From UBA10364 sp049611965 (GTDB lineage Bacteria > Bacteroidota > Bacteroidia > Flavobacteriales > Schleiferiaceae), in NCBI GenBank assembly GCA_049611965.1, contig JBMZBC010000001.1, positions 74,236 through 138,235 of the forward strand: a stretch of 64,000 nucleotides of DNA, written 5' to 3'. Under the pieces are notes generated by a model. That model made no database searches. It was not told the DNA's origin and saw only the letters and a list, made by a program, of their open reading frames with translations. How positions within the stretch are numbered: the stretch's first letter is position 1; each line of letters opens with the position of its first letter. This document shows positions 17,659 through 26,291 of the stretch, in pieces. The position numbers were made by a program, and so were the translations under genes.

Positions 17659-18058
17659 TGTATTGGTAGGCTTTTGCTGGTTGGTTAGTACGCAAGTTAA
17701 CGCACAATCGCATTCTGACTCTACAGAGGTTTCTGAAATAGTAGTTTTTACCACACGAGGTATTAACGCATCAGGTGCACGTTATCACATCGACGGTTGT
17801 CGATATTTGAAAAACGGGCAAATTCATATTGATGAACGCATTGCGCTACAACGAGGTTTGTTGCCCTGCAGTGTTTGTCTTCCCGAGCGAACATCGGACC
17901 TGCCCTACTTGAGAGAGAAGAAAGTCGTTAAAAAGAAAGCAGTTTTCAGAAAGTGTGGATTCAAAACAGCCAGTGGTGCAAAATGCGAACGTGAGGCAAT
18001 ACCAGATAGCAGATATTGTGAACTGCACAAAACAAGAACCAAAAAGAAAAAGCGCTAA
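17639..18058 (+). CDS. Exported protein with two putative metal-binding modules
   Basis: A 139-residue protein with a signal peptide (about 1-23, ending VNAQ). The first module, YHIDGCRYLK...GLLPCSVC (about 48-80), matches the H-x4-C...C-x2-C pattern seen after thermonuclease-like and competence-like domains in Bacteroidota. The second, CGFKTASGAKCEREA...YCELHK (about 108-132), gives C-x9-C...C-x2-H, a zinc-finger-like arrangement. The tail is a basic KTRTKKKKR. The ATG was kept because it follows a promoter box; a TTG at 17663 is an alternative that would remove the antisense overlap but would shorten the signal peptide to about 15 residues. A terminator follows. Metal binding is inferred from cysteine/histidine spacing; function is unknown. 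Confidence 0.65.
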   Translation: MRNLLRIVLVGFCWLVSTQVNAQSHSDSTEVSEIVVFTTRGINASGARYHIDGCRYLKNGQIHIDERIALQRGLLPCSVCLPERTSDLPYLREKKVVKKKAVFRKCGFKTASGAKCEREAIPDSRYCELHKTRTKKKKR

Positions 18059-18072
18059 CGTATATAAAGAAG

Positions 18073-18100
18073 AAGCCCCCGGATTACTCCGAGGGCTTTT
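18073..18100 (+). terminator. Rho-independent terminator
   Basis: Hairpin AAGCCC-CGG/CCG-GGGCTT with one internal mismatch and a six-base loop, followed by four Ts. It ends the transcript of the exported metal-binding-module gene and separates it from the oppositely oriented tRNA-Asp. Confidence 0.8.
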
Positions 18101-18108
18101 CTAATTGT

Positions 18109-18185
18109 TGGCGATCCGGACGAGACTCGAACTCGCGACCCCAAGCGTGACAGGCTTGTATTCTAACCAACTGAACTACCGGACC
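18109..18185 (-). tRNA. tRNA-Asp (anticodon GTC)
   Basis: On the minus strand a full cloverleaf folds: acceptor GGTCCGG/CCGGATC, D arm GTTC...GAAT, anticodon stem CAAGC/GCTTG with loop CTGTCAC (anticodon GTC at 18149-18151), T arm GCGAG-TTCGAGT-CTCGT, discriminator G at 18112. The CCA end is encoded in the gene (18109-18111). A good promoter lies just upstream. Confidence 0.97.
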
Positions 18186-18203
18186 GTGCTTTAATTGCGG
18201 TTG

Positions 18204-18233
18204 CAAATGTAACGGCTATTTTCATTTTTGCAA
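18204..18233 (-). promoter_or_regulatory. Bacteroidota promoter (TTG-N19-TACATTTG) for tRNA-Asp
   Basis: Minus-strand -7 box TACATTTG at 18204-18211 is an exact match, with TTG at 18231-18233 exactly 19 bases upstream. Transcription would start about 12-15 bases before the tRNA. Confidence 0.7.
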
Positions 18234-18428
18234 TAGTTAGGACTCAAAAATTTGAAAAAAACTTGGTGCTCAACTACGGTCAGTGACACTCTTTATTGAA
18301 CTACTTACTTTTCAACATATTAGAGTATTGTATCTCTTTTCCCGTCTAACATTGGACGGTGTGGATGCTCTATGTAAGGATGTTAAGAATCTTTCGTCTG
18401 AAGACTTTCTTAGCTCCTTAAAGCTTCT

Positions 18429-18436
18429 TAGGTTTG
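18429..18436 (+). promoter_or_regulatory. -7 box TAGGTTTG for the heptose enzyme gene
   Basis: Exact TAnnTTTG match 15 bases before the ATG at 18452, with TTTC at 18406-18409 nineteen bases upstream as a weak -33 element. It argues against the in-frame TTG at 18434 being the start. The 266 bases between the tRNA and this gene (18186-18451) hold only these promoter signals. Confidence 0.5.
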
Positions 18437-18451
18437 AGCAAACATCTAACT

Positions 18452-19744
18452 ATGAAGGTAGCACTCATTCTTGCCGGTGGTAAAGGAACTCGTCTTGCAC
18501 AAATCAGAGACGATATTCCCAAGCCTATGATGCCTGTACTCGGCAAGCCCATTCTTGAGTATCAAATCAACCTTCTAAAAGACCACGGCTTTACCGATGT
18601 CTGGCTCATTGTCAACCATTTGTATCATCACATTGAAAATCATTTCGGAAATGGAGAAGCCTTTGGAATACGGATACACTATTACGTCGAACCAACTCCT
18701 TTAGGAACTGTAGGTGGTGTAAAAGCTCTACAAGAGCATTTGACGGAGCCGTTCATTGTCCTCTACGGTGATGTAATGATGAATATGGATTTACATCGAC
18801 TATTTGCCTTCCACCAAGCGAAAGGTGCGGATGCTACCTTAGTGGTTCACCCGAATGATCATCCTTACGATAGTGATCTGCTCGATGTTGATGAAAACGA
18901 CAAGGTTTGTGCCTTTTACGCGAAGCCGCACCCAGAAGGATTAGTTTACAGGAATTTAGTTAATGCGGCTGCCTACGTTTTTAATCCTGTGGTTTTAGAA
19001 CATCTTGAAGAAGGCGTTAAAGCCGATTTTGGAAAAGACATCTTCCCTACCCTTCACGAACGATTAAATGTCTATGCCTATAATACACCTGAGTATCTCA
19101 AAGACATGGGAACTCCGGACCGATTGGAAAAAGTAGAACAAGCTATTTCCTCTGGCAAGGTTGCTGCACGCAACTTAAACAGGCCGCAAAAGTGTGTATA
19201 CCTGGATAGAGACGGGGTAATCAATATTGATACTGATCTCATTCATAGACCTGAGGACTTTGAATTATACCCGTACGCATCCGATTGTATCAAGAAGTTG
19301 AACAAGCTTGGTTATCTCGTAGTTGTGATCACAAATCAAAGCGTTATCGCACGCGGCTTGTGTTCTATCGAAGAATTGGGCAACATTCATAAAAAGATGG
19401 AGACTCAATTGGGTGAGCAAGGTGCCTTTGTGGAGGCCATTTACTTCTGTCCGCACCACCCGCACGGGGGGTTTGAAGGTGAAGTTCCAGAATACAAGAT
19501 TCCGTGTGAATGCCGGAAACCTTCGCCAGGCATGCTCTTGGCAGCAAAGGATAGGTTCAATATTGACTTAGCGCAAAGTTATCTCGTCGGTGATTCACCA
19601 AGAGACATCGAAGCCGGTCAAAATGCCGGAGTAACCACCATTCGAGTTAAGACTGGACATGGATTAAAGCCGCACACTGCTGTGCCTAATCACTACGTAG
19701 ATTCACTTGTAGAGGCGGTTGCTCTCATTGAAGGACAGAGCTAG
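18452..19744 (+). CDS. Sugar-phosphate nucleotidyltransferase / HAD-IIIA heptose bisphosphate phosphatase fusion
   Basis: A 430-residue two-domain enzyme. Residues ~1-235 form a nucleotidyltransferase: LAGGKGTRL near the start, KPMMPVLGKPIL, a YGDVMM metal site and a YLKDMGTP segment near its end, as in HddC-like enzymes. Residues ~250-430 form a HAD-IIIA phosphatase like GmhB, with DRDGVIN, ITNQS, the zinc-loop motif CPHHPH...CECRKPSPGM, and GDSPRDIEAGQNAG. The pairing suggests that it both dephosphorylates a heptose bisphosphate and activates the sugar for glycan or LPS core synthesis. ATG 18452 was chosen from the promoter box. The stop shares CTAG with convergent tamB. Exact sugar is inferred. 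Confidence 0.88.
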   Translation: MKVALILAGGKGTRLAQIRDDIPKPMMPVLGKPILEYQINLLKDHGFTDVWLIVNHLYHHIENHFGNGEAFGIRIHYYVEPTPLGTVGGVKALQEHLTEPFIVLYGDVMMNMDLHRLFAFHQAKGADATLVVHPNDHPYDSDLLDVDENDKVCAFYAKPHPEGLVYRNLVNAAAYVFNPVVLEHLEEGVKADFGKDIFPTLHERLNVYAYNTPEYLKDMGTPDRLEKVEQAISSGKVAARNLNRPQKCVYLDRDGVINIDTDLIHRPEDFELYPYASDCIKKLNKLGYLVVVITNQSVIARGLCSIEELGNIHKKMETQLGEQGAFVEAIYFCPHHPHGGFEGEVPEYKIPCECRKPSPGMLLAAKDRFNIDLAQSYLVGDSPRDIEAGQNAGVTTIRVKTGHGLKPHTAVPNHYVDSLVEAVALIEGQS

Positions 19745-22700
19745 TCCTTAAGTACTGATTCAAATTCCTTTTGAAATAAGATCCCAACACCCTGAGTGTA
19801 CGGACCAGAATTTTGCATGAGAGGATCGTTACGATTGCTTCTGTTAAACGCTCTGAGTTTGATTCTTCCGTCCTTAGTCAATGAGTATATCACTTCAGTA
19901 TCGCCAAGTAAGAGCGTCGAAGCGCCGGATTGACCTATAGGAATATCCAAAGAAGAATTTATGCTCAGTCTACCGTCAAGAAAATCTTTTCCTAGTCCGA
20001 GATTCAAATTATTTTGAGTCGTCCCTAATACCTCATAGGGATTGGTACCACTTGTATAATCCAATTCTAAGTCGACATATGAACCAATTCCTGCGGCCAA
20101 CCAACTTCCAAATTCACTAACGAGTAATTCCGACGTATTTCTGCTTACTGAACCACTGAAGTCAAAGCCTTCCTGTACCGCTAAATCTTGCTGGTAGAAT
20201 TCACCTAGGAGGAGCAATGAAAATGCTTGATAATTCATAGCATCTTCGCTTAAAAAGTGCCTTTGAAGTTCCTCTAAATAACTTGCCGGCGCATTTGGTA
20301 AATCCACTGTAAATGCAATGTCTGGATTCATCAAGGCACCACTTAGATTAATGATCAAATCCACATTGACATTCTCATTATTGTAATTCGCATTGGACAC
20401 CAAACCTTGAAGGTCGGTGGAAAGAGAGTACTTCGCGTCGATATTGACTTGTGCTTCATAAAGGTCACCACTCCAAAGAATGGTACTGCCGGGAATAATT
20501 TCAAATGGCTTGTTAATAATATTCTGCAGAGTAAACAGATAATCGCCCGAAACCAGAGTGTACAAACCGTACAACTCTAGGCTTTCGTCTTCTAATATTT
20601 TAAGACGCATATTACCGCTCCCGCGAGCCTTAATTACATCTCCTAATACTTCATCAAGTACCAGCTCCACATCAGCATTTGGCGTTGCCTCAATGGCTAT
20701 ATCCGTGGTAAAATATTCCAGCTCTTGAACAAAAATACTATCTGCTGTAGGCAATCCAGCATCACTAAAACGAATGTAGCTCGGCATTTCAACCGCAGTT
20801 GGGTTATCCAACGGAATCTTAAAGTTTGTACCGTCTTTTGTAGCTACGGCAAGGTCTAAATGTAACTGTTCTAAAGGTCCTTCTAGGACGAGGTCCCCCT
20901 CTACTACTGCAGTACCATAAAAGTAGCCGTCGATATTTCTGCTTAAATCAACCGCTCGTATGCTATCACTGTGAAGTTTTAGTTCAAATACTAAACTGTC
21001 GAACTTATTGTGATGAATACTGCCAAAAACCATTGCAGTAGTACTATCCTTCGGCGCATAGAACTTAGCCGTGTCTAGGACAATTTCATCTTCTGTGATA
21101 ACCAATTCAACGGGCTCAGAAGCGCTTAATTCAGCGCCAACTAAAGGTACCATAAAATGACCGTCGCGCATGGTAAACGCACCATTCAATGTGTATGCTT
21201 CCAGAGGACCGTACCATTCTAATCCACCTTGAAGCGTACCACTGAATTCATCTAGAATCCCATTAAACAGTGGGTTAAAAGGATCGACAGCAAATTCATC
21301 TATGCTCGCTCTTACATCAACTTCTTGTGTTGCGAAATCGTATCCCCCACTAAAAGAAAAAGAACTCGATGTACCTTGGCGTAATTGGCCGAATGCACTT
21401 AAACGTGTTAAGTCTTCAACTTCGGCATTCGCCGTGAACCGGCCGTATTGATAATTATTTAAACCAAAATCGTCAATTTTAATCTGTCCTTTTATAAACG
21501 GTCGGAAAAATGAATTTTTCAACGTTAATTGTGCATTCCATGTACCAGAAAACAACGCCTCTGGTGTGCGAAATAGGTAATTCACCACCTTAGAGTTAAA
21601 ACTTTCTAGACCGAGCTCAATCTCAGGAGCATCGGTATCAAATAGTTGACCATCAAGTACGAAGCTACCGTCTTCGCCAGCGAGAATTAAAGAATCCACA
21701 TTTAATTGCGCATTTTGCCATTGAAGGTGGGCGGTATCTAATAGTGCAAACTGCGATTCCCCAATGTTGAAAGCTGCAGCTGTAATAGCCGCCTCTCCAC
21801 TTAACAGAGATCCTTCCAAATTTATCTTACTCGGGATAGAATCTTCTACAACACTTGAGAACGCTATACTCTTTGGCCCAACAATCCCGTTAGAACTTAG
21901 ATTCAACTTCGCAAAGTTCCAAGTGTCAAATTTCAGTTTGTCAGCCTTTAGCGTGGTATTATGAACATCTTGTGTTTGGGAAGAGGCCAAGACGATATCC
22001 TTTCCGCTATTGTTTTCATAGGTCGCTTCAGGAATGAACATAGTCGTGGACCACATCTTACGTGTACCATTATACTTCCCAAAGATGTGTGTATCCTCAC
22101 TGAGGAATACATCAAGGTGTATGAGATCTGCTAGCCAACCTATATTACCCGCCTGAATATCAAATTTAAATGCTGCTTGTGGCCATAGTTCTTCTTTCTG
22201 TACAATGATGTCCTGGAATACATGGGAAGCAACCTTTGGAAAAACTGTGAAATCCCAATCCCCATTGACTGAAAAATCAAGTACATCACTTGATAACACT
22301 AAGCTTCGACTCTTTGCGCCTAGAACATGAGTCAAGGACAATTCTCGGAGGAAAATAACGTCTTCAGGACGCATTAAAACGACATCTTGGAGTAAAACAG
22401 AGCCTAATCCTTCGTCAGTAAAATTAATATTTGCTGTGGCTGTTAATCGCTGTCCTGTGTCAAGGGGATCAATTAATCCTAAATCGAGTGTGTTCAATTG
22501 CCCAGAAATACTGTTGAGCGTTCCTACCCGACTGTAATTCAATTCGATATCACACTTTGAATCAAGCGAGCTAAGCCAGAGCGAATCTTTATTTTGTCGG
22601 TGTTCAAAGCGTACATTCAACCCCTTAACCTTCATGCCGTTGGAACGTATTTCGGGAAGAGCTGCTAAGATTTCAAAATCATGCCCATCAATTACTGCAT

Positions 22701-23901
22701 TTATATTAGGTAAAATGCTCATCTGAGCCTTGGCAGATTCAACAGGTCCAAGCGCTATCTCGTTACTTGTTAGTATTCCTCGAACAGGATTGTTTTGACT
22801 TTCACTGGAGAGTTCCCAGCGGTTGTTTTTATCCGTCAAAACGGTTGACCAAGAAAGGTCAGAAAAATCTGTTTTTACATCAATTTGAGCGTTTTTTGGA
22901 CGAAAAACACCTAAAAGAGGCTCAAAACCATTAAAAATTGGCCAATTATAGAATTCACGACTCAAGTCTAAATCCGTATTTATCCTGTAGGAAACTGACT
23001 CCTCTTGAGTCAATGTTGAGCGCATTGAGTAGCTAGAATTCCCTCCTATTATGCGACCCGAGACTTCGGAGTCGTATAACAAGCCGTTAAACGAAAATTC
23101 ACAAGCCTTCAAAACAGGCTCATACTCTTCAATACCTAGTGAAGCCAATTCAATTGAGGTATCTGTTCGGATTGATCCCTCCAAATACAAGGAATCCACA
23201 AAACCGCTCACACCGCCGTAGGTTTTAGCTATTCCGTCAGAATTGAATACATAATCTAATTGAATTCGACCGTTTGATGATTTAAAGATGTTTGTGGCTC
23301 CCACTTCGAACTGCACACCGTTTAACACAGCAAGAAGAGATACATCCTCTACGTTCAATTCATCATCAAGGACCACATTCCCACTTTCACCACTGATAGT
23401 CCAGGAGATATCATTGCTGGTGCTACCATGGATTGAATCAATATAAATCGCACCTATGGTTGCTTGAAATGATTGTCCAGCATTGTTTGAGTCCGAATTG
23501 AAGCTATTAATGAAGCCCTTCACCCGTTCGCCGTCCAAGGGTGAATGCAGTTCGCATTGATTCACAAGAATGGTTCGAACGCCGATATGAGATGACCAGA
23601 ATACATCGTTCAACTCAATACTCTTGACCGTAAACAAGGCACTGTCCTCAAAATTCACCGTGGTTGGCCCAAAGAAAAAGGAGCTTGGAAATTGATAATC
23701 GAAGCCTGAAAAATCAATAGATAGTTCTCTCTCTGCCAATGAAGGTGCCACGTAACCGGCGAATAGCCACTTTTGGAAAGGTCTTGAATTCAAAGTAACA
23801 GTGGCCGCTAAGGCCAATATCAAAAGGACGGAAAAAGCCGACATCAAGGTATAGTACCGCCAAGTTTTCAGCCGATTTTGCTGTACTTTTGACTCATTCA
23901 T
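19741..23901 (-). CDS. tamB: Translocation/assembly module TamB-like (DUF490)
   Basis: A 1386-residue envelope protein. A single N-terminal membrane anchor (about 17-40) is followed by a very long beta-rich region of repeated strand patterns, forming the hydrophobic groove known from TamB/AsmA-like lipid-transfer proteins. The last ~350 residues are the conserved DUF490 domain, including GNMRLKILED, LVSGDYLFTLQN and the C-terminal LNLGLGKDFLDGRLSINSS. Family members support outer-membrane protein assembly and phospholipid movement. The ATG at 23901 overlaps the tsaD ATG on the other strand by two bases; an AAGGAG lies about nine bases upstream of it, one of few Shine-Dalgarno-like sequences here. 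A GTG at 23910 is a less likely start. No TamA gene is in the window. Confidence 0.88.
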   Translation of the reverse strand: MNESKVQQNRLKTWRYYTLMSAFSVLLILALAATVTLNSRPFQKWLFAGYVAPSLAERELSIDFSGFDYQFPSSFFFGPTTVNFEDSALFTVKSIELNDVFWSSHIGVRTILVNQCELHSPLDGERVKGFINSFNSDSNNAGQSFQATIGAIYIDSIHGSTSNDISWTISGESGNVVLDDELNVEDVSLLAVLNGVQFEVGATNIFKSSNGRIQLDYVFNSDGIAKTYGGVSGFVDSLYLEGSIRTDTSIELASLGIEEYEPVLKACEFSFNGLLYDSEVSGRIIGGNSSYSMRSTLTQEESVSYRINTDLDLSREFYNWPIFNGFEPLLGVFRPKNAQIDVKTDFSDLSWSTVLTDKNNRWELSSESQNNPVRGILTSNEIALGPVESAKAQMSILPNINAVIDGHDFEILAALPEIRSNGMKVKGLNVRFEHRQNKDSLWLSSLDSKCDIELNYSRVGTLNSISGQLNTLDLGLIDPLDTGQRLTATANINFTDEGLGSVLLQDVVLMRPEDVIFLRELSLTHVLGAKSRSLVLSSDVLDFSVNGDWDFTVFPKVASHVFQDIIVQKEELWPQAAFKFDIQAGNIGWLADLIHLDVFLSEDTHIFGKYNGTRKMWSTTMFIPEATYENNSGKDIVLASSQTQDVHNTTLKADKLKFDTWNFAKLNLSSNGIVGPKSIAFSSVVEDSIPSKINLEGSLLSGEAAITAAAFNIGESQFALLDTAHLQWQNAQLNVDSLILAGEDGSFVLDGQLFDTDAPEIELGLESFNSKVVNYLFRTPEALFSGTWNAQLTLKNSFFRPFIKGQIKIDDFGLNNYQYGRFTANAEVEDLTRLSAFGQLRQGTSSSFSFSGGYDFATQEVDVRASIDEFAVDPFNPLFNGILDEFSGTLQGGLEWYGPLEAYTLNGAFTMRDGHFMVPLVGAELSASEPVELVITEDEIVLDTAKFYAPKDSTTAMVFGSIHHNKFDSLVFELKLHSDSIRAVDLSRNIDGYFYGTAVVEGDLVLEGPLEQLHLDLAVATKDGTNFKIPLDNPTAVEMPSYIRFSDAGLPTADSIFVQELEYFTTDIAIEATPNADVELVLDEVLGDVIKARGSGNMRLKILEDESLELYGLYTLVSGDYLFTLQNIINKPFEIIPGSTILWSGDLYEAQVNIDAKYSLSTDLQGLVSNANYNNENVNVDLIINLSGALMNPDIAFTVDLPNAPASYLEELQRHFLSEDAMNYQAFSLLLLGEFYQQDLAVQEGFDFSGSVSRNTSELLVSEFGSWLAAGIGSYVDLELDYTSGTNPYEVLGTTQNNLNLGLGKDFLDGRLSINSSLDIPIGQSGASTLLLGDTEVIYSLTKDGRIKLRAFNRSNRNDPLMQNSGPYTQGVGILFQKEFESVLKD
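23884..23891 (+). promoter_or_regulatory. -7 box TACTTTTG, 8 bases before tsaD ATG
   Basis: Exact TAnnTTTG match within the tamB coding region. The predicted mRNA start is 2-5 bases before the tsaD start codon, hence a nearly leaderless transcript. Confidence 0.5.
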
Positions 23902-24919
23902 GGGCAACACTCCTTACATATTGGCAATTGAAAGTAGTTGCGACGATACCTCCGCTGCAGTGCTGCACGGAAATAGTGTGTTGTCCAATGAAGTAGCTTC
24001 TCAAGCGGTGCATACGGCGTATGGTGGTGTCGTTCCTGAATTGGCTTCGCGGGCGCATCAACAGAACATAGTGCCTGTTATTGACCGTGCTTTAAAGGTA
24101 GCAAATATCGAACCTTCACAGCTAAATGCCATTGCTTTTACTAACGGTCCAGGCTTAATGGGTTCGTTACTCGTAGGAACGTCATTCGCCAAAAGTCTCG
24201 CCATGACTTTGGATGTTCCTTTGATACCTGTGCATCACATGCATGCACACATTCTAGCACATCTTATAGAAGATGCCCATAGTATTCCCATTGGCTTTCC
24301 ATTTCTGTGCTTAACTGTGAGCGGAGGACACACACAGCTTGTTCAAGTTCATAGCCCTAAAGACATGCTTATTCTTGGAGAAACTATAGATGATGCAGTT
24401 GGCGAAGCTTTCGATAAAGCCGCGAAAATCATAGGTTTACCTTACCCAGGAGGTCCGCAAATAGATCGCCTGGCTAAGAAAGGGAATCCAAAATTCATGG
24501 AATTCGGTCGTCCACAAGTGGACGGTTACAACTTCAGCTTCTCAGGCATGAAAACCAGTTTCTTGTATGCGCTTCAAAAAAGAGTGCAACAGGACCCGGA
24601 TTTTGTTGAAGATCACAAAGCAGACATTTGTGCGAGCTATCAGAACGCACTATTAGATGTACTTTTTAAAAAACTCGAAAAGGCCATTAAAGACACCGAT
24701 TGCCAACATGTGGCTATTGCGGGTGGTGTTAGCGCAAACTCTGAAATTAGAAAAAGGCTCACCGCATTGGGTGAACGCGATGGTTTAAACACCTATATAC
24801 CTCCATTTCAATATACTACAGACAATGCTGCAATGATTGGTATCGCGGGCTATTACAATTATCTCGCCGGTGAATCGTCCGATTTGAGCATCTCAGCTTC
24901 CGCAAAGGTTAAATTTTAG
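23900..24919 (+). CDS. tsaD: tRNA N6-threonylcarbamoyladenosine transferase
   Basis: Transfers the threonylcarbamoyl group to A37 of ANN-decoding tRNAs. The 339-residue chain is standard: ESSCDDTS at 11-18, the iron/metal site HHMHAH at about 112-117, LTVSGGHTQL, GEAFDKAAKI..PYPGGP, FSFSGMKTS, and AGGVSANSEIR with a final DNAAMIGIAGYY. The partner enzyme that makes threonylcarbamoyl-AMP is encoded in the same window at 41195. The start at 23900 overlaps the start of the divergent tamB by two bases in a CATG palindrome. It is followed by the RimB-RimK-RsmE genes. Confident. Confidence 0.97.
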   Translation: MGNTPYILAIESSCDDTSAAVLHGNSVLSNEVASQAVHTAYGGVVPELASRAHQQNIVPVIDRALKVANIEPSQLNAIAFTNGPGLMGSLLVGTSFAKSLAMTLDVPLIPVHHMHAHILAHLIEDAHSIPIGFPFLCLTVSGGHTQLVQVHSPKDMLILGETIDDAVGEAFDKAAKIIGLPYPGGPQIDRLAKKGNPKFMEFGRPQVDGYNFSFSGMKTSFLYALQKRVQQDPDFVEDHKADICASYQNALLDVLFKKLEKAIKDTDCQHVAIAGGVSANSEIRKRLTALGERDGLNTYIPPFQYTTDNAAMIGIAGYYNYLAGESSDLSISASAKVKF

Positions 24920-24959
24920 TAAATTTTTAAAGTGATGTTGTTGAAAAGGTAAAAGAATG

Positions 24960-24967
24960 CACTTTTG
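24960..24967 (+). promoter_or_regulatory. -7-like box CACTTTTG, 4 bases before ATG
   Basis: Seven of eight positions match TAnnTTTG, followed by CCCT and the ATG at 24972. It supports 24972 rather than the in-frame ATG at 24957 as the start of the next gene. Confidence 0.35.
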
Positions 24968-24971
24968 CCCT

Positions 24972-25376
24972 ATGAAAGCGTCCATTGTTATCGGTGCCAC
25001 TGCCAAGGTGCAGCTGCCCGAATTAGCGGTGAATAATCTACACGCCAGGGTAGATACTGGTGCGGCCACTTGTGCCTTGCACGCCTCCTCTATCATTATA
25101 GATGAGGAAAGAAATGAGCTGAGAGTAATACTCTTCGATCCTGAAAGTGACTTATATACAGGCGAAGAATTGATATTTTCAGAGTTTATCGTGAGAAATG
25201 TTCGAAATTCTTTCGGACGTCGTAAAGCTCGACCTATGGTCGAAACGCAAATTGAACTCGCAGGTGCAAGTCACCGCGTGTTGGTTGGATTTTCCGACCG
25301 TACCCTTCTTACCTATGATATGCTTGTAGGTAGAAATTTGTTAGAATCAGGATACATCGTAGACGTTACTAAATAA
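24972..25376 (+). CDS. Retropepsin-like ATP-dependent zinc protease (RimB-like)
   Basis: A 134-residue protein of the COG4067/Zn_protease family, which has a retropepsin-like fold with the DTGA active-site motif (ARVDTGAATCALHASS, about 25-40) and a later LVGRNLLESG. These proteins are usually encoded beside RimK-type ATP-grasp ligases, as here, and in Pseudomonas a relative (RimB) trims poly-glutamate tails added to ribosomal protein S6 by RimK. The start at 24972 gives the usual family N-terminus; the upstream ATG at 24957 would add MHFCP. The next gene starts three bases downstream. Activity is inferred from family and neighbour. Confidence 0.85.
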   Translation: MKASIVIGATAKVQLPELAVNNLHARVDTGAATCALHASSIIIDEERNELRVILFDPESDLYTGEELIFSEFIVRNVRNSFGRRKARPMVETQIELAGASHRVLVGFSDRTLLTYDMLVGRNLLESGYIVDVTK

Positions 25377-25379
25377 AGA

Positions 25380-26291
25380 ATGAAAATTGCGATTCTAAGC
25401 GCTAATCCAGCGTTATACAGCACCAAGAGGCTTGCAGAAGCGGCACAAGAACGTGGTCATGAAGCTCATGTAATTAACCACAACCATTGCTATGTTGGAA
25501 TGGAAACAGGAAACAATAACGTTTTCCTAGGTGAGCAAGAATTGACCGATTTCCAAGCGATAATCCCACGTATTGGGGCGTCAGTAACCTTTCATGGTGG
25601 TTCAATCATCCGTCAATTTGAGGTCAAAAATATTTACACTACCCTCAGCTCATTGGCGTTGGTACGTTCAAGAGATAAACTTCGTGCTACTCAGGTATTA
25701 GCCAAACATGGTATTGGTATTCCAAAAACTGTGTTCGCAAAGCAACCGCGTGACGTCAATAACCTGATCAAAACTGTCGGTGGCCCTCCCCTCATTGTGA
25801 AGCTATTGGAAGGTACACAGGGACTCGGAGTAGTATTAGCCGAAACTAAGACTGCTGCGAAGAGCGTCATAGAGGCGTTTTATGGCCTTAATGCAAACAT
25901 CCTAGTACAAGAGTTTATCAAGGAAGCCGGCGGCTCAGACATTAGAGCCTTCGTTGTTGGCGGAAAAGTCATTGCTGCCTATAAGCGCCAAGGACAAGAA
26001 GGTGAGTTTAGATCTAACCTTCACAGAGGTGGTCAGGGAATCAAGATCAAGTTAAGTTCACTTGAAAAAAAGACTGCCGTAGCGGCTTGTAAAGCTCTAG
26101 GTCTTAATATTGCAGGTGTGGACATGCTTCGAAGTGAACGTGGGCCGTTGGTTTTAGAGGTTAATTCTTCTCCAGGATTAGAAGGCGTGGAGAGCGTAAC
26201 TGGTGTTGATGTAGCAGGTAAAATCATCGAATTCATTGAAAAACAAATTGAGCGTCCACTCAATAGAACTAAGGATAAAGTAGGCGTTTAA
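25380..26291 (+). CDS. rimK: RimK-type ATP-grasp ligase
   Basis: A 303-residue ATP-grasp enzyme that adds glutamates to the C-terminus of ribosomal protein S6 in characterised relatives. The N-terminal domain (1-90) begins MKIAILSAN; the ATP-grasp part includes PLIVKLLEGTQGLGV, VQEFIKEAGGSDIRAFVVGG, and the metal-binding LEVNSSPGLEGVESVTG near the C-terminus. Length and motifs agree with RimK. The gene sits in a tight row tsaD-rimB-rimK-rsmE (the rsmE start follows this stop at once), all acting on the translation apparatus. S6 as target is inferred, not shown. Confidence 0.92.
   Translation: MKIAILSANPALYSTKRLAEAAQERGHEAHVINHNHCYVGMETGNNNVFLGEQELTDFQAIIPRIGASVTFHGGSIIRQFEVKNIYTTLSSLALVRSRDKLRATQVLAKHGIGIPKTVFAKQPRDVNNLIKTVGGPPLIVKLLEGTQGLGVVLAETKTAAKSVIEAFYGLNANILVQEFIKEAGGSDIRAFVVGGKVIAAYKRQGQEGEFRSNLHRGGQGIKIKLSSLEKKTAVAACKALGLNIAGVDMLRSERGPLVLEVNSSPGLEGVESVTGVDVAGKIIEFIEKQIERPLNRTKDKVGV

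Noticed and set aside
18283..18483. A 66-codon open frame in the gap before the nucleotidyltransferase gene
   Set aside because: It starts at GTG, overlaps the real gene start and its promoter box in another frame, and the product looks random. The region is better explained as promoter DNA.
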